Part shown: positions 21,948 through 33,133 of the stretch, one piece after another
Numbering within the stretch: position 1 is the stretch's first letter
Layout: the number at the start of each line of letters is the position of its first letter
From: Musa acuminata AAA Group
Taxonomy: Eukaryota > Streptophyta > Magnoliopsida > Zingiberales > Musaceae
Length of the DNA: 64,000 bases
Assembly (NCBI RefSeq): GCF_036884655.1
Contig: NC_088345.1
Location: 19,861,001 to 19,925,000, forward strand
Direction of reading: 5' to 3'
Position numbers and translations under genes: made by a program
Notes under the pieces: model-generated
Seen by the model: the letters and a program-made list of their open reading frames with translations, nothing else
Told to the model about the DNA's origin: nothing
Databases searched by the model: none

Positions 21948-23441
21948 TGTTGGCGATCATAGGGGGCGACATCATATGCGCAGCGGAAGAACAAGAAAAC
22001 AAAAATCCCCGATTCCCAAAAAGATGTTCATCGTCGTGCGAAGATTGGTGCGCAAAATCCGCAAAAACACAAAACTGCGTATAAAGATTGTGTTACCTAG
22101 GGAGATCATATATCCCTGTTTCCTTGCAGATCCTTAGGAGAGGGTGAAGGAGGTCAAGCGTCCTCCTCTCTAGCGGTGATCCACACAGCAGGGTTGCGAC
22201 GACGCTCCTCAAAACTCCAGGCCTACTCTGAGGTGGAGAGGGAGAGGAGAATAGGAAGGGCAAGCAAAGACTCTAGCCTATGAGGCTGTGAATCCCTCCT
22301 ATTTATAGAGATCCCGTGTCAAAACCCTAATGGGTCCTTTCCCTAGTGGGTATTGGATCTGCATCCAATAAGACAAGGGCTCCGTCGGATATCTCATATC
22401 CGAACCTCTACTCATCGCAATGCCTACCATATGTGTGTGACCCTCTAGGCCCAATATCGAGCTGGCCGTGAGTCATACCTGTCAGAACTCCTTCTAACTC
22501 AGTGAATTATTATCTCTGTAATAATTCACTCGACTCATCGACTACGGAAGTACTAGGCCACTACGCCGTAGTCCCCAGACGATACAGGGGAATCCAATCC
22601 ATTGGACCTGTCTGTCCTCAGTTACCATGTACCTATAGTCCCTCATCCATCTAATATCCCAGAGACCGTATATCGAGCATGGTGCTGTCAGACCCATACG
22701 GTTTCTACTCGAGTCTCGCTCTAATCGGATTCTCCCGGAGAACTCTTTCTCTCTCAACCCGAATGACCCTGGCCAGGGATTTGTCTGAGCAAGAACACAT
22801 GGGATATTCCTCTCATGATACCGAGAGTGGATGATCCTCTATCGACACTCAATAGCCCTCGTAAGGTCGACTACCACTCCCAATGACCAGCTGTACTAGA
22901 TCTGGGAACAGCCAAACCTATAAGTCTGGTATCAAAGAGTGGAGCACTCATACAGGACATCCTTGGTGTCTCAAGTCTAAGAACCAGATACACCACTAGG
23001 ACTACGGAATCGTTGTCTGACAATAAGGCATCATCAACCATCCAGCATTCCGTAAGCGGATCAATCAGTGAACTCGTTCTCCAATGAGCACCTGTACTGT
23101 ATCCCTAGTGTCCCTACACGAGCAGCTATGAGACCAGCTGCATCCATCATATGGACGGGTATACAGCACACCAGTCTATCCGGTTATCACGATGTCCCTC
23201 TCGAGTAACCTATGACCGGGATTATTTAGGATATGTGTTTAAAGGTGAATCGATCTCATTATCGTGATCTCATCACGATCCGATTCCCATTGCACAAATC
23301 CAAGGACATCACAATATATATGCATTTATGCAATAGTTATAAAGTGATATACGCCAAAATATAATAAGCAAAAAAGATTCTGTATCAAGTCACACGTGCC
23401 ATCACTCACGTGATTGGCTTGCTGGGCACTTATGACTAGCA
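21948..23441 (-). repeat. 5' LTR of A2
   Basis: 1494 bp, TGTTGGCGATC...GACTAGCA on +. It is nearly identical to 14673-16167. The largest difference is at the primer-site edge, where this copy reads TGTTGGCGATC and the other TGTTGGGAAATC. Confidence 0.95.
22300..22307 (-). promoter_or_regulatory. TATA box of A2 5' LTR
   Basis: TATTTATA on + (TATAAATA on the element strand), in a ...CTCTATAAATAGGAGG context that is conserved in every CopA LTR. It probably sets the start of the genomic RNA. Confidence 0.65.
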
Positions 23442-23446
23442 CTGCA

Positions 23447-23750
23447 TCCATCATATGGACGGGTATACAGCACACCAGTCTATCCGGTTATCACGATGTC
23501 CCTCTCGAGTAACCTATGACCGGGATTATTTAGGATATGTGTTTAAAGGTGAATCGATCTCATTATCGTGATCTCATCACGATCCGATTCCCATTGCACA
23601 AATCCAAGGACATCACAATATATATATATATGCATTTATGCAATAGTTATAAAGTGATATACGCCAAAATATAATAGGCAAAAAGATTCTGTATCAAGTC
23701 ACACGTGCCATCACTCACGTGATTGGCTTGCTGGGCACCGATGACTAGCA
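23447..23750 (-). repeat. Solo LTR S1, second part
   Basis: TCCATCATATGGACGGG...GACTAGCA, exactly the LTR segment missing after 14672. It carries an (AT) run, ATATATATAT, slightly longer than in the A2 LTRs. It is followed by the target copy CTTAC at 23751-23755. Confidence 0.93.
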
Positions 23751-23755
23751 CTTAC

Positions 23756-24989
23756 AACCTCTTACAAGTGGTTCACCCTTTTACAAAGATTTCAATGAAA
23801 AGAAAGGAGGTGAACACTCAAGCTATTGAAAACAAGACTTTTCCTAAAGCTTTTCTCAACTTCTAGCTTCTCAAAAGGTTGTGTTCTCTATTGAGATTTG
23901 AGGGGTATTTATAGGCCCCAAGAGGATTCAAATTTGGGCTCCAAAATTTGAATTCTCTTGGGTTTCCGAGGCTGGTGGTGCCACCGCCTATCAGTTTCTG
24001 ACACTGACAGTAGACTGGCAGTGCCACCACCCAGCCAAGCGGTGCCACCGCCCAGCTCTCGGGTGCTGGGCAGTGCCACTGCCTAGGCCAATTCAGCTCA
24101 CTGGTTGGGTTCCAAACTTGGCCCAAACTAGTCCGAACTCGGGCCCAATTGGCCCCTACTTGGGTTATAGGATTAACACCTAATTCTAATCCTAATTAAC
24201 ATGCTAACTATGAATTTAAAGACATTTTCTAAGCTATTACAAAGTCTATAAGTCAAGACTTCTTCCGGCGAGCTTCTGACGAACTTCCGACGGTCTTTCG
24301 ATAAACTCTCGGAAACCATTCTGCGGACTCCCGACAAGCTCCTAGACTTCACGATTTGATCTTGGCGAGTTCCAATGAGCTTCTTCGGCAAGCTCTGATC
24401 TTTCTCGGCGAGCTCCGCGAACTTCCAACGAACCTTCTGGCGAGCTTCCGAAAAACTCTTCGGCAACCTCCCTACTCATTCTCGGCTAGTTCCGGCAACA
24501 TTCCCAACGAACCTTCAGACTGCCGTCGAACTCTCGAACTCGCAACAACTCCTTCGCGCTTGACTCCGATACTTTATTTCACTTTATGTCTTCATCGTTA
24601 TCGTAGTTAATCCTGCACACACAAGCCAAAACTCTACTCCGATCTAGACAATTATTACAAAGCGAATTGACATTCTGTTGCCCGGCACGTCATTGGTTGG
24701 CGCTTCATCTGATTCTTCGGCGCATCGTCCTCTCTTGCGGCTTGTTGCCCAATCGACGGTTGACCTCCGCAACCCCGATATCCTTGGCGCAATTATGCTC
24801 TTGGCCCGATGCCCGACGTCCAAAGCCTTCTGCCATCCAATATCCTAACGTGATCTCCTCCGGCGCAACGTCAATTCTTCCTGCGTTAACTTGTCTAATC
24901 CTAATCGAGTAGACCTGCATCACTCAAAATGCAGTTTAAATTATAAACACATGTCAAGTGGTTTCATCATCAAAATACGAGATTCAACA
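23756..24989 (-). repeat. 3' LTR of C, second part
   Basis: It continues the LTR begun at 13100. It contains the TATA box (TATTTATA, 23906-23913), a GGTGGTGCCACCGCC-type palindrome zone (~23970-24090) and a CTTCCGGCGAGCTTC-type direct-repeat zone (~24250-24540). It ends CGAGATTCAACA. It matches 52758-53983. Confidence 0.93.
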
Positions 24990-27477
24990 ATCTCCCCCTT
25001 TTTGATGATGACAAATACTTGATGACGGAGTTAACCTTAACTCCCGGAGTTTAAACAAACTCCCCCTATCAATATGGATTATTGATAGAAACTCTTGGAT
25101 TCAAGAATCCAAGCAACATGTCATCATAAACTTATGCATAACATGTCATGTCATCATACTTCTCCCCCTTTGTCATCAACAAAAAGGAGAAGTTCCTAAT
25201 CTTATGTGTTTAGAGATAAAAAGTTTCATACATTGCATGAAAAACATAGTCTCAAATTTTATCATCATGCAATCTAGCAATTAAAGATGTGTAAGTTAGC
25301 ATGTTTGCTTTTCTTGAGATAACAACTAATTGCTTCTCTTTAGACTATTAGCTAGCAATTTTCATGATATGCAAGTTGCAAGCTAACAAATTTTTGCTTC
25401 CTTTGCAATGTTTGAGCTAGCAATTTTGCTTCCGTAACAAGTTAGCATGTTTTGTATTTTGAGATAGGCAAGATAGCACATTTGCTTCTTTTGAGATAGC
25501 AACTCTTTTGAGATAGTTATCTTAGTAAATTTTACATCATGCAAGGTAGCAATTTTTGTGATGTTCAAGATAGTAAGTTCTTTCTTCTCTTTTGAGAAGT
25601 GCTATTTTTCACTTTCTTTACAAAGTGCAAGCTAGCAAAGTGTTTGAAAAAGTGAGCTAAGTTTTGCCACATACAAGCTATCGATTCTTGCTTCCTATTG
25701 TAATGTGCAGGTTGCAAGTCTTGCTTCTTGAGATAGGCAAGATAGTGATGTTCAAGAAGACAGCTTTTGCTTCTTGAAATAAGCAAGTTAGCAATCTTTG
25801 CTACTTAAGATAGGCAAGCTAGCAATCAAGTTTTTGCATCTTCTTGACTTGTGCAAGCTAGCTATCTCCCCCTTTGTCATTGTCAAAAAGAAGGGAAGAC
25901 CGTTTACATCAATTATAACAAAGGTAAGTATAAATCTTATTTGTGCATCATCATATTTTCAAATTAGAGTATGCACATTTTTAAAAATCTTATATTCATT
26001 CATGCACGATATTGAATAAATCGATCAACATTATGAGGATATCATACATGATACTAAAATTTTTAACTATTTATCAACATTTTGATCATGATACCAAACA
26101 TTCATCATTTAGAGTATTCATGATACAAAACATTAAATCAATATTTATAATACATCATTTTAGCAACAACTCATAGTATTTTAAATCACGATTTACATCA
26201 TATGTAATACATCACATCATAATTAGAAAGCACAAGTATTGTATGCATTATTGCAAATCATAAACATTTCAAATCATCATGGTATTAATTTGTCAAATTG
26301 CATCATGCCATGCATGATCATAACTTTTTCCCATTTTATCATTGTAAACAAGAAAGAATAAGGGAAGAACAAAATAGTGCATAATATTTCAATTATTTCA
26401 AGGCATACAAGCCATAAATCCAATGGCATCATGTCATGAAGGATAAGACCTCTTGAATTACAAAAGACATGATTCATTTTATCAAATCACTTCTTTTTAT
26501 AAATAACAAAAATTATAGGTATACAAAGAAGAGATTGTGATTTAAAAAAAATCTCAAGTAGTAAATCCAAGAAATCAAGATCATAATTTGAATACAATCT
26601 CATTTAAATTCAAATCGTCAAATTCATCAAAATCTCAACATTACTTTCAAGAGATTCAAAATGGTATACATAGATTTATCATAATAAACATCAAGATCAA
26701 TAGGATAGAGAAAAATAAATTTTCAAGGAAAAAATATTTTCCTCTTTTTAGTTGTTTCAATTCATATGATTTTATTTTACTTACACCAAATAAAAACATG
26801 TATCATGTTTAAAAACGAAAGTGTAAGATTTATTACAATAAAGATTAATAAGGCACTTTCATTTTGGTAAAAATCAATAATCCATAAATCACAAGATTCA
26901 TCAAGCATAATTTCGAAATTTATTAAGCATGATCATTGTGCATTACTTCAAATCATGATTTCATTTATTTTCAAAATATTTATCACGATAGAGCATATAA
27001 GCCAAAGAAACTATTAAACATAAAGCATATTCATTAATGATGGTTTCATTGAGTATAAAGTATTTTCAACCAAAATTATTTGTTATTTGTTGTAGTCATA
27101 CATTTTTCTTTTTAGGTGAATCTATCTTTTCATGCTTAGTTTGCATACAAAGGTCGTGCATCATTTTCGAAAGCAACTTCCATCATGGTATAAATCGATA
27201 ATCCATAAATCGTAAAAGATCATTATGGAAATCATCAATAATCAATAAACTATAAATTACCCAAAACTCATCATCATCATGCATAGCTTCAAAAAATAAA
27301 TTTATTAGGCATGATATCACATTTCATAAGGCATTTTTAATCAAGATCATTTTGTTTATCATAACATACAATTTTCATGATTATTTTTAAAATTACTAGA
27401 ACAATAAGCATGATTTCTAATTTTTTATTTTCATGTAATTAATCCTAAATTAAATTAAAAATAACTCATGAAAAGTA
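24990..27477 (-). other. 3' noncoding zone of C, with polypurine tracts
   Basis: The polypurine tract (ATCTCCCCCTTTTT on +) is 24990-25003. Two further CTCCCCCTTT motifs at 25162-25171 and 25866-25875 bracket a region of degenerate GCTAGC/GCAAG repeats (~25270-25870). The rest, to 27477, is very AT-rich with no frame worth calling. The same layout occurs in D and G. Confidence 0.8.
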
Positions 27478-27681
27478 TTATGTAATTTCAAAATAATTCA
27501 AGAGAGTTGAGTTACTTACCTTGTAGTCGAAGCTCGTCAAAGCCCAATTCGTCGTTTCACCTTTGGAAGTTCTTGATTCATCCTTGGGTGCCTTCCTTTT
27601 CTTTGGCCTCTTCCTTCGTTCTAGTTCATTGTTTATTTTAGATTTTTGTTTAATAAACTTATTAAGATTTAGTGTTCGAAG
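27478..27681 (-). pseudogene. C gag, carboxyl part (split by D)
   Basis: Reverse-strand sequence corresponding to the end of D gag, with ...GFDYKVSN and a terminal YFEIT followed by a stop at 27480-27478. A splice-donor-like AAG/GTAAGT occurs at ~27522-27530. The reading continues at 51588 beyond D. The five bases 27677-27681 (CGAAG) are the duplicated target of D. Confidence 0.85.
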
Positions 27682-28585
27682 TGTTGAATCTCGTATTTTG
27701 ATGATGAAACCAATTGATAATTATGTTTATGTTTAACTGTATTTTGAGTGATGCAGGTCTACTCGATCAGGATTAGACAATTAAGGCAGGAGGAATTGAC
27801 GTTGCGCCGGAGGAGATCACGTTAGGATATTGGATGGCAGAAGGCTTTGGACGTCGGGCATCGGGCCAAGAGCAGAATTGCGCTAAGGATATTGACGTTG
27901 CGGAGGTCAACCGCCAATTGGGCAACAAGCCGCAAGAGAGGACGATGCGCCGAAGAATCAGACGAAGTGCCAACCAATGACGTGCCGGGCAACAGAATGT
28001 CAATTCGCTTTATAATAATTGTCTAGATCGGAGTAGAGTTTTTGCTTGTGTGTGCAAGATTCACTACGATAACGATGAAGACATAAAGCAAAACAAAGTG
28101 TTGGAGTCAAGCACGAAGGATTCATTGCGAGTTCGAGAGTTCGACGGAAGTCCGAAGGTTCGTCGGGAATGCTACCGGAACTAGCCAAGAATGAGTAGGG
28201 AGCTTGCCGAGGGGTTTTTCGGAAGCTCGCCGGAAGGTTCGTTGGAAGTTCGTGGAGCTCGCCGAGAAAGATCGGAGCTTGCCAACGAAGCTCATCGGAA
28301 CTTGCCAAGATCAAATCGTGAAGTCTAGGAGCTTGCCGGGAGTCCGCAGAATGGTTTCCGAGAGTTTATCGGAAGACCGTCGGAAGTTTGCCAGAAGCTC
28401 GCTGGAAGAAGTCTTGACTTACGAACATTGTAATAGCTTAGAAAATATCTTTAAATTCGTAGTTAGCATGTTAATTAGGATTAGGATTAGGTATTAATCC
28501 TATAACCCAAGTAGGGGCCAATTGGGCCCGAGTTCGGACTAGTTTGGGCCAAGTTTGGAGCCCAACCAGTGAGCTGAATTGGGCT

Positions 28586-28690
28586 AGGCGGTGGCACCGC
28601 CCAGCACCCGAGAGCTGGGCGGTGACACCTCCTGGGCTGGGCGGTTGCACCGCCCAGCACCCGAGCGCTGGGCGGTGGCATCGCCAGCAT
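28586..28690 (+). repeat. GC-rich palindrome cluster in D LTR
   Basis: GGCGGTGGCACCGCCC recurs with CCCGAGAGCTGGGCGGTG spacers. GGCGGTG/CACCGCC arms separated by one base form near-perfect hairpins. The zone ends ~60 bases upstream of the TATA box. Similar clusters lie in the LTRs of C, F and G. Confidence 0.75.
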
Positions 28691-28747
28691 CGGGAACATA
28701 AGAGAATTCAAATTTTTTGGAGCCTAAATTTGAATCCTCTTGAGGCC

Positions 28748-28755
28748 TATAAATA
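28748..28755 (+). promoter_or_regulatory. TATA box of D 5' LTR
   Basis: TATAAATA in GGCCTATAAATACCCC, conserved in the LTRs of B, C, D, F and G. Confidence 0.7.
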
Positions 28756-29280
28756 CCCCTGAAGTCTCAGCTGAGAAGACAACTTTTTGTACAGCAAGTG
28801 ATTGAGAGAAAAGTCTTAGAAGAGTCTTTGCCTTTCTTGTTTTCAATTAGCTAGTGTTCACCTCCTTCTTTCTTGCTGAAAATCAGTAAGAGAGTGAACC
28901 GCTTGTAAAAGTTGTAAGAGTGGTATTTACCCTTCCCTTTCAAGAGATTTGCTAGTGGAAGGTGGGAGCCTCATCAAAGAGGGGCCTCGCAAGTGGATGT
29001 AGGTCATTTGACCGAACCATTGTAAAATCAGCGTAATCTCTGGTTTGCATTTACTTATTGTCATTTATATTACTGCAAACCATTTGCACTTTAATGCTAT
29101 ACTACTTTGTCTCCGTCTTACTTATCTCTTTAAGTTAAAATGCAATCAAAACGGTTTCAAACAAAAATATTACTTTTATCGTACGAAGTTTCCGAAAGTG
29201 TTTAAATCGTCAAAAGTTTATCACACTTTACCGTTGCACTAATTCACCCCCCCTCTTAGTGCCACTCCAATCCTAACAAT

Positions 29281-29292
29281 TGGTATCAGAGC
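29281..29292 (+). promoter_or_regulatory. Primer binding site of D
   Basis: TGGTATCAGAGC, two bases after the LTR; a perfect match to the plant initiator-Met complement. Confidence 0.9.
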
Positions 29293-29319
29293 CCGGTATT
29301 TCTCATTTCGGATTTACAC

Positions 29320-30268
29320 ATGAGAGAAATGGCTCTTCATGGCTTACAAGAGGGCTTATCGGTTTTTCGTCCATCGTTGTTTAATGGATTGGACTACACT
29401 TGTTGGAAAACTCGAATGAGAGTTTTCTTGATTTCTATGAATTTGGATTTGTGGAGTATCGTTGAAAACAGTTTTCAACTTCCCTCTAAACCGATGAACG
29501 AATGGTCGGATTTGGAGAAGAAGTATTTTTCTTTAAACGCAAAGGCTATGAATGCCTTATTTTGCGCTTTGGACAAAAATGAGTTCAATCGGATTTCTAT
29601 GTGTGAAACGGCTTTTGATATTTGGCGTACACTTGAAATCACGCACGAGGGAACTAGTAGAGTCAAAGACTCTAAAGTTAACATTTTAATGCATGATTTC
29701 GAGCTTTTTCGAATGAAGCTGAGCGAAACCATTGTTGACATGTACACCCATTTTACGGATGTCGTCAATGGTTTACAAGCTCTTGGCAAATGTTTCTCGA
29801 ATTTTGAACTTGTTAGTAAAGTTTTACAATCACTTTCTAAAGCTTGGGAATCAAAAGTAACGGTAATACAAGAAACAAAAGATTTAAATATTTTTCCACT
29901 TGAAGAACTTATCGGCTCATTGATGACATATGAAATGGTGTGCAATGCACATGATGAACACAATGAACACTTGAACCAACCTTCCAAAGAACAGGAAGGA
30001 TTTGGAACTCCGGACAAATGGATACCACTTGAGTAATGACTTAAGTGATGAGGACAATGATGAACTTGAATTTCGAATACTAAATCTTAATAAGTTTATT
30101 AAACAAAAATCTAAAATAAACAATGAACTTGAACGGAGGCCAAAGAAGAGGAAGGCAACCAAGGATGAATCAAGAACTTCCAAAGGTGAAACGACGGATT
30201 GGGCTTTGACGGGCTTCGACTACAAGGTAAGTAACTCAACTCTCTTGAATTATTTTGAAATTACTTGA
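29320..30268 (+). pseudogene. D gag (Sirevirus-like, one frameshift)
   Basis: The frame opens at 29320, but the ATG at 29329 (MALHGLQEG) is the better start because G gag begins MALQEG. The first ~220 residues carry the Sirevirus gag motifs (FNGLDYTCWKTRM, LEITHEGTSRVK, PLEELIGSLMTYEM). A one-base gain near 29975-29980, relative to the sequence of C and G, moves the frame. The carboxyl part (ELRTN..., acidic DEDNDE, then Lys/Arg-rich RPKKRK) is open at 30002-30268 and ends YFEIT. No CCHC knuckle, protease or later domain follows. AAG/GTAAGT near 30222-30230 resembles a splice donor. Confidence 0.88.
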
Positions 30269-33119
30269 TGTTTTCCATGATGCATTTTCTCTTTTCTTTT
30301 GAATAATTATTTTTCTTGAAAATTGTATGTTTTATGTTAATAGAATAAAATGTTAGATTTAAATAATCATATATATGTGCTTGAGAAGCAAGAATGTGTA
30401 TTTTGATGATTTCCATATTAACTTTCAATGATGATGCATGGTTTTTATATGGAAGGCTTGATGATATTTTTTTTAAACCATGTCTTTGGTTTTCAAACAT
30501 GATGTATGTTTTTGACATAAGAACAAAACTTGAGCATGCTAATATAAAGTCAATCACATAAATTAAAACTAAAGAAGTTTTAGTTATCTATAAGAATCAT
30601 TCAAAATTATGTTCAATGAAACCATTGCATAATGATGTAATGAAAATATTAAACATTTTGAAACCATGTTTTAGTGTCATGCATAATGATCATGCTTAAT
30701 AAATTTCAAAATTATGCATATGAATCTTGTGATTTATGGATTATTGATTTTTACCATAATGAAAGTGGCTTATTAATCTTTGTTGTAATAAATCTTACAC
30801 TTTCGGTTTTAAACATTATACATGTTTTTATTTGGTATAAGTGAAATAAAATCATATGAATTGAAACAACTAAAAAGAGGAAAATATTTTTTCCTTGAAA
30901 ATTTATTTTTCTCTATCCTATTGATCTTGATGTTTATTATGATAAATCTATGTATACCATTTTGAATCTCTTGAAAGTAATGTTGATATTTTGATGATTT
31001 TGATGATTTAAATTTGAAATGAGTTTTATCAAAATCATGATATTGATTTCTTGGAATAACATGAGATTACCTTTGATGATCATTTTGATTCATGGAATTT
31101 TGGATTCATGACTTGGACTTACATTTGTTTATGAGATGGTTGAAATCTTTGTACGTTTGAATTCTTCCCTTCTCCTTTAAATTTATGCATGTTATATGTT
31201 AAAGATTTAAAACCATGTTTTGGTATCATGCATATCTAAGAAATATTGATGTGACAAATTGAATAAGTTGAAAATGAATGATGGTTTTTCTCTTGAATAT
31301 AACTTGTGATATTTTTTTTATATAAATCATCATTTTGATTTCTCGACATTCGATACATGAGATTTTATTATAAATCAAAATTTCTCATTAATCTATCTTC
31401 TACGATTTTACTTATATTCTCTTGAGAGGAGATTTTCTAAATGAATCATGATTTTTCCTTGTGAGTTCTTGGAGTTATTACTTGATTTTTCTTTTAAAAC
31501 AAGATCTCTTCTTTGTACTCCTATGATTTTTCTTGATATTTTATTTAAAGAAGATATTTACTATATGAATCATGTCTTTTGGTATTCAAATGATTTTATC
31601 CTTCATGACATGATTTCTTTGTATTTATGGCTTGCATGGCTTGAAATGTTTTGGTATGATGCATGCAATGATGAAATATTCATAAAGTTAAAATGATGTA
31701 TGCAATGCTTATGATAATGATGTACATGTTGTATTTATTGCATATGATGTGTATCATGAATGCTTTAAATGATGAATGTTTGGTATCATGATCAACATGT
31801 TGATAAATGCTTGAAAATTTTAATGTTTGAGTATCATGTATGATATGCTTATTAATGATGATTGATTTATTTTTGGGTATCGTGCATGAAAACTAAGGTT
31901 ATTGAAATTGTGTATGTTTTAATTTGAATATATAATGATGCACAAATAAGAATGATACTTACCTTTGTCATAATATGAAAATTGATATAAGGGTCTTCCC
32001 TTCTTTTTGACAATGACAAAGGGGGAGCAAGAATTTCTAGCGTGGACATCATGAAAAGAGGCAAACTAACTAGCTTGCACAATTCAAGATGAAAGCAAAA
32101 ATTGCACTTCTCAAAAGAGAAGATGCAAATGTAATATTTGCCAAATTGTTTGCTTGCCTCATGTAAAACATTATCTCTTGTTAGTTTGGCATTTTTGCTA
32201 GCTTGTATGTTGCAAAACTTGATCACTTTTTCAAACATTTTCCTAGCTTACACTTTGTAAAGAAAGCAAAAATGGCACTTCTAGAAGAAATAACTTATTA
32301 TTTTGAACATCACAAGCTTGCCTATCTTAAGAAACAAAAATTGCAAAAGTGCTATCTTGCCTATCTCAAGAAGCAAAACTTGCAAATTGCACATTGCAAT
32401 AGGAAGCAAGAATTATGAGCTTACACAAGAAAGCTATCTTGCATTTGCTTTCGAAATTTTTGCTAGCTTGTATATTGTGAAACTTACATATCATAAAAAT
32501 TGCTAGCTTTTAGTCTAAAGAGAAGCAAAAAGTTGCTATCTCAAAAGAAGCAAATGTGCTATCTTGCCTATCTTAAGAGGCAAAAATGCTAACTTGCACA
32601 TCTAGCAAAACTTGACAAATTTGCATATTTCAAGGAGCAAGAGTTGCTTTCTTGAACATCTCAATATTGCTAGCTTGCATGATGTAGAACTTGCAATCTT
32701 GAATATTACCAAAAGTGCTATCTTGTATGCTGTAAAACTTGCATATCTAAAACTTGATAGCTTGAATGTCCTAAGCATGATGCATTACTTGCTAAATTTT
32801 CTAGCTTCAAAACTGCATGATGATAAAACTTAATATTATGTTTTTCATGCAATGAGTTGAACTTATATTACAAACACAAAGAATAGTTGTACTTCTCCTT
32901 TTTGTTGATGACAAAGGGGGAGAAGTATGTTGATGACATGATATGCATAAGTCTATGCATGAGTTCATAATGACGTGTTGCAAGTATTCATGATGAATAT
33001 TGCAATGACTTGAATTCAGTTTGAATTCAAGGTTCTATCAATATGGCATATTGATACGGGGAGTTTGTTTAAACTCCGGGAGTCAAGTTTAACTCCGTCA
33101 TCAATTGGTTGTCATCATC
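30269..33119 (+). other. 3' noncoding zone of D
   Basis: 2.85 kb of AT-rich DNA with no credible gene. The short frames are scattered and not shared with C or G at the protein level. The right third holds the GCTAGC-rich repeat zone, followed by GTTAACTCCGTCATCAATTG-like sequence before the polypurine tract. Confidence 0.8.
32018..32922 (+). repeat. GCTAGC-rich degenerate repeat bracketed by two polypurine-like tracts (D)
   Basis: AAAGGGGGAG at 32018-32027 and again at 32913-32922, both after a TGACAA or GATGACAA motif, bracket ~880 bases. These are composed of loosely repeated units with GCTAGCTTGCA, CTTGCCTATCTCAAGAAGCAAAA and similar. Matching zones lie in C (25162-25875), G (39071-39754) and F (57483-57848). 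Confidence 0.75.
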
Positions 33120-33133
33120 AAAAAGGGGGAGAT
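33120..33133 (+). promoter_or_regulatory. Polypurine tract of D
   Basis: AAAAAGGGGGAGAT directly before the 3' LTR. Confidence 0.88.

Larger units (their letters stand above)
14673..23441 (-). mobile_element. CopA copy A2: near-complete young copia element
   Basis: An 8769-bp element on the minus strand, flanked by CTGCA at 14668-14672 and 23442-23446. It has two LTRs of ~1495 bp, a primer site, a ~1.9 kb leader, gag-pol and a polypurine tract. By eye the two LTRs differ at roughly half a dozen positions, so insertion was recent. Three coding irregularities are seen: a stop at gag codon 4, a one-base gain at 18756-18760, and an altered RNase H end. It sits inside a solo LTR of its own family. 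Confidence 0.95.
13480..23750 (-). mobile_element. CopA solo LTR S1, split by A2
   Basis: The two parts 13480-14672 and 23447-23750 join to a full ~1497-bp CopA LTR, starting TGTTGGGAAATC and ending GACTAGCA on +. It is flanked by CTTAC at 13475-13479 and 23751-23755. No internal sequence belongs to it, so it is the product of LTR-LTR recombination or its equivalent, later used as target by A2. Confidence 0.93.
27682..29278 (+). repeat. 5' LTR of D
   Basis: TGTTGAATCTC...CCTAACA. From left to right it holds: a TTCGNCGGAAG-like direct-repeat zone (~28130-28420); the palindrome zone GGCGGTGGCACCGCC (~28586-28690); the TATA box at 28748-28755; and the U5 C-run (seven C). The same order holds in the other long SirB LTRs. 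Confidence 0.95.

Noticed and set aside
21219..22137. Long frames of 231-247 codons on both strands
   Set aside because: They come from a GC-rich leader block without stops, overlap each other on both strands, run into LTR sequence, and have low-complexity Ala/Pro/Arg composition.
13480..23750. Misassembly or local duplication as the cause of three CopA LTRs in a row
   Set aside because: Both levels are flanked by distinct 5-bp target duplications and the outer LTR rejoins at full length, so nested insertion explains it fully.
29475..30017. 180-codon frame antisense to D gag (also 51601-52257 opposite C gag)
   Set aside because: Shadow frames of gag; the sense strand carries the recognised protein motifs.
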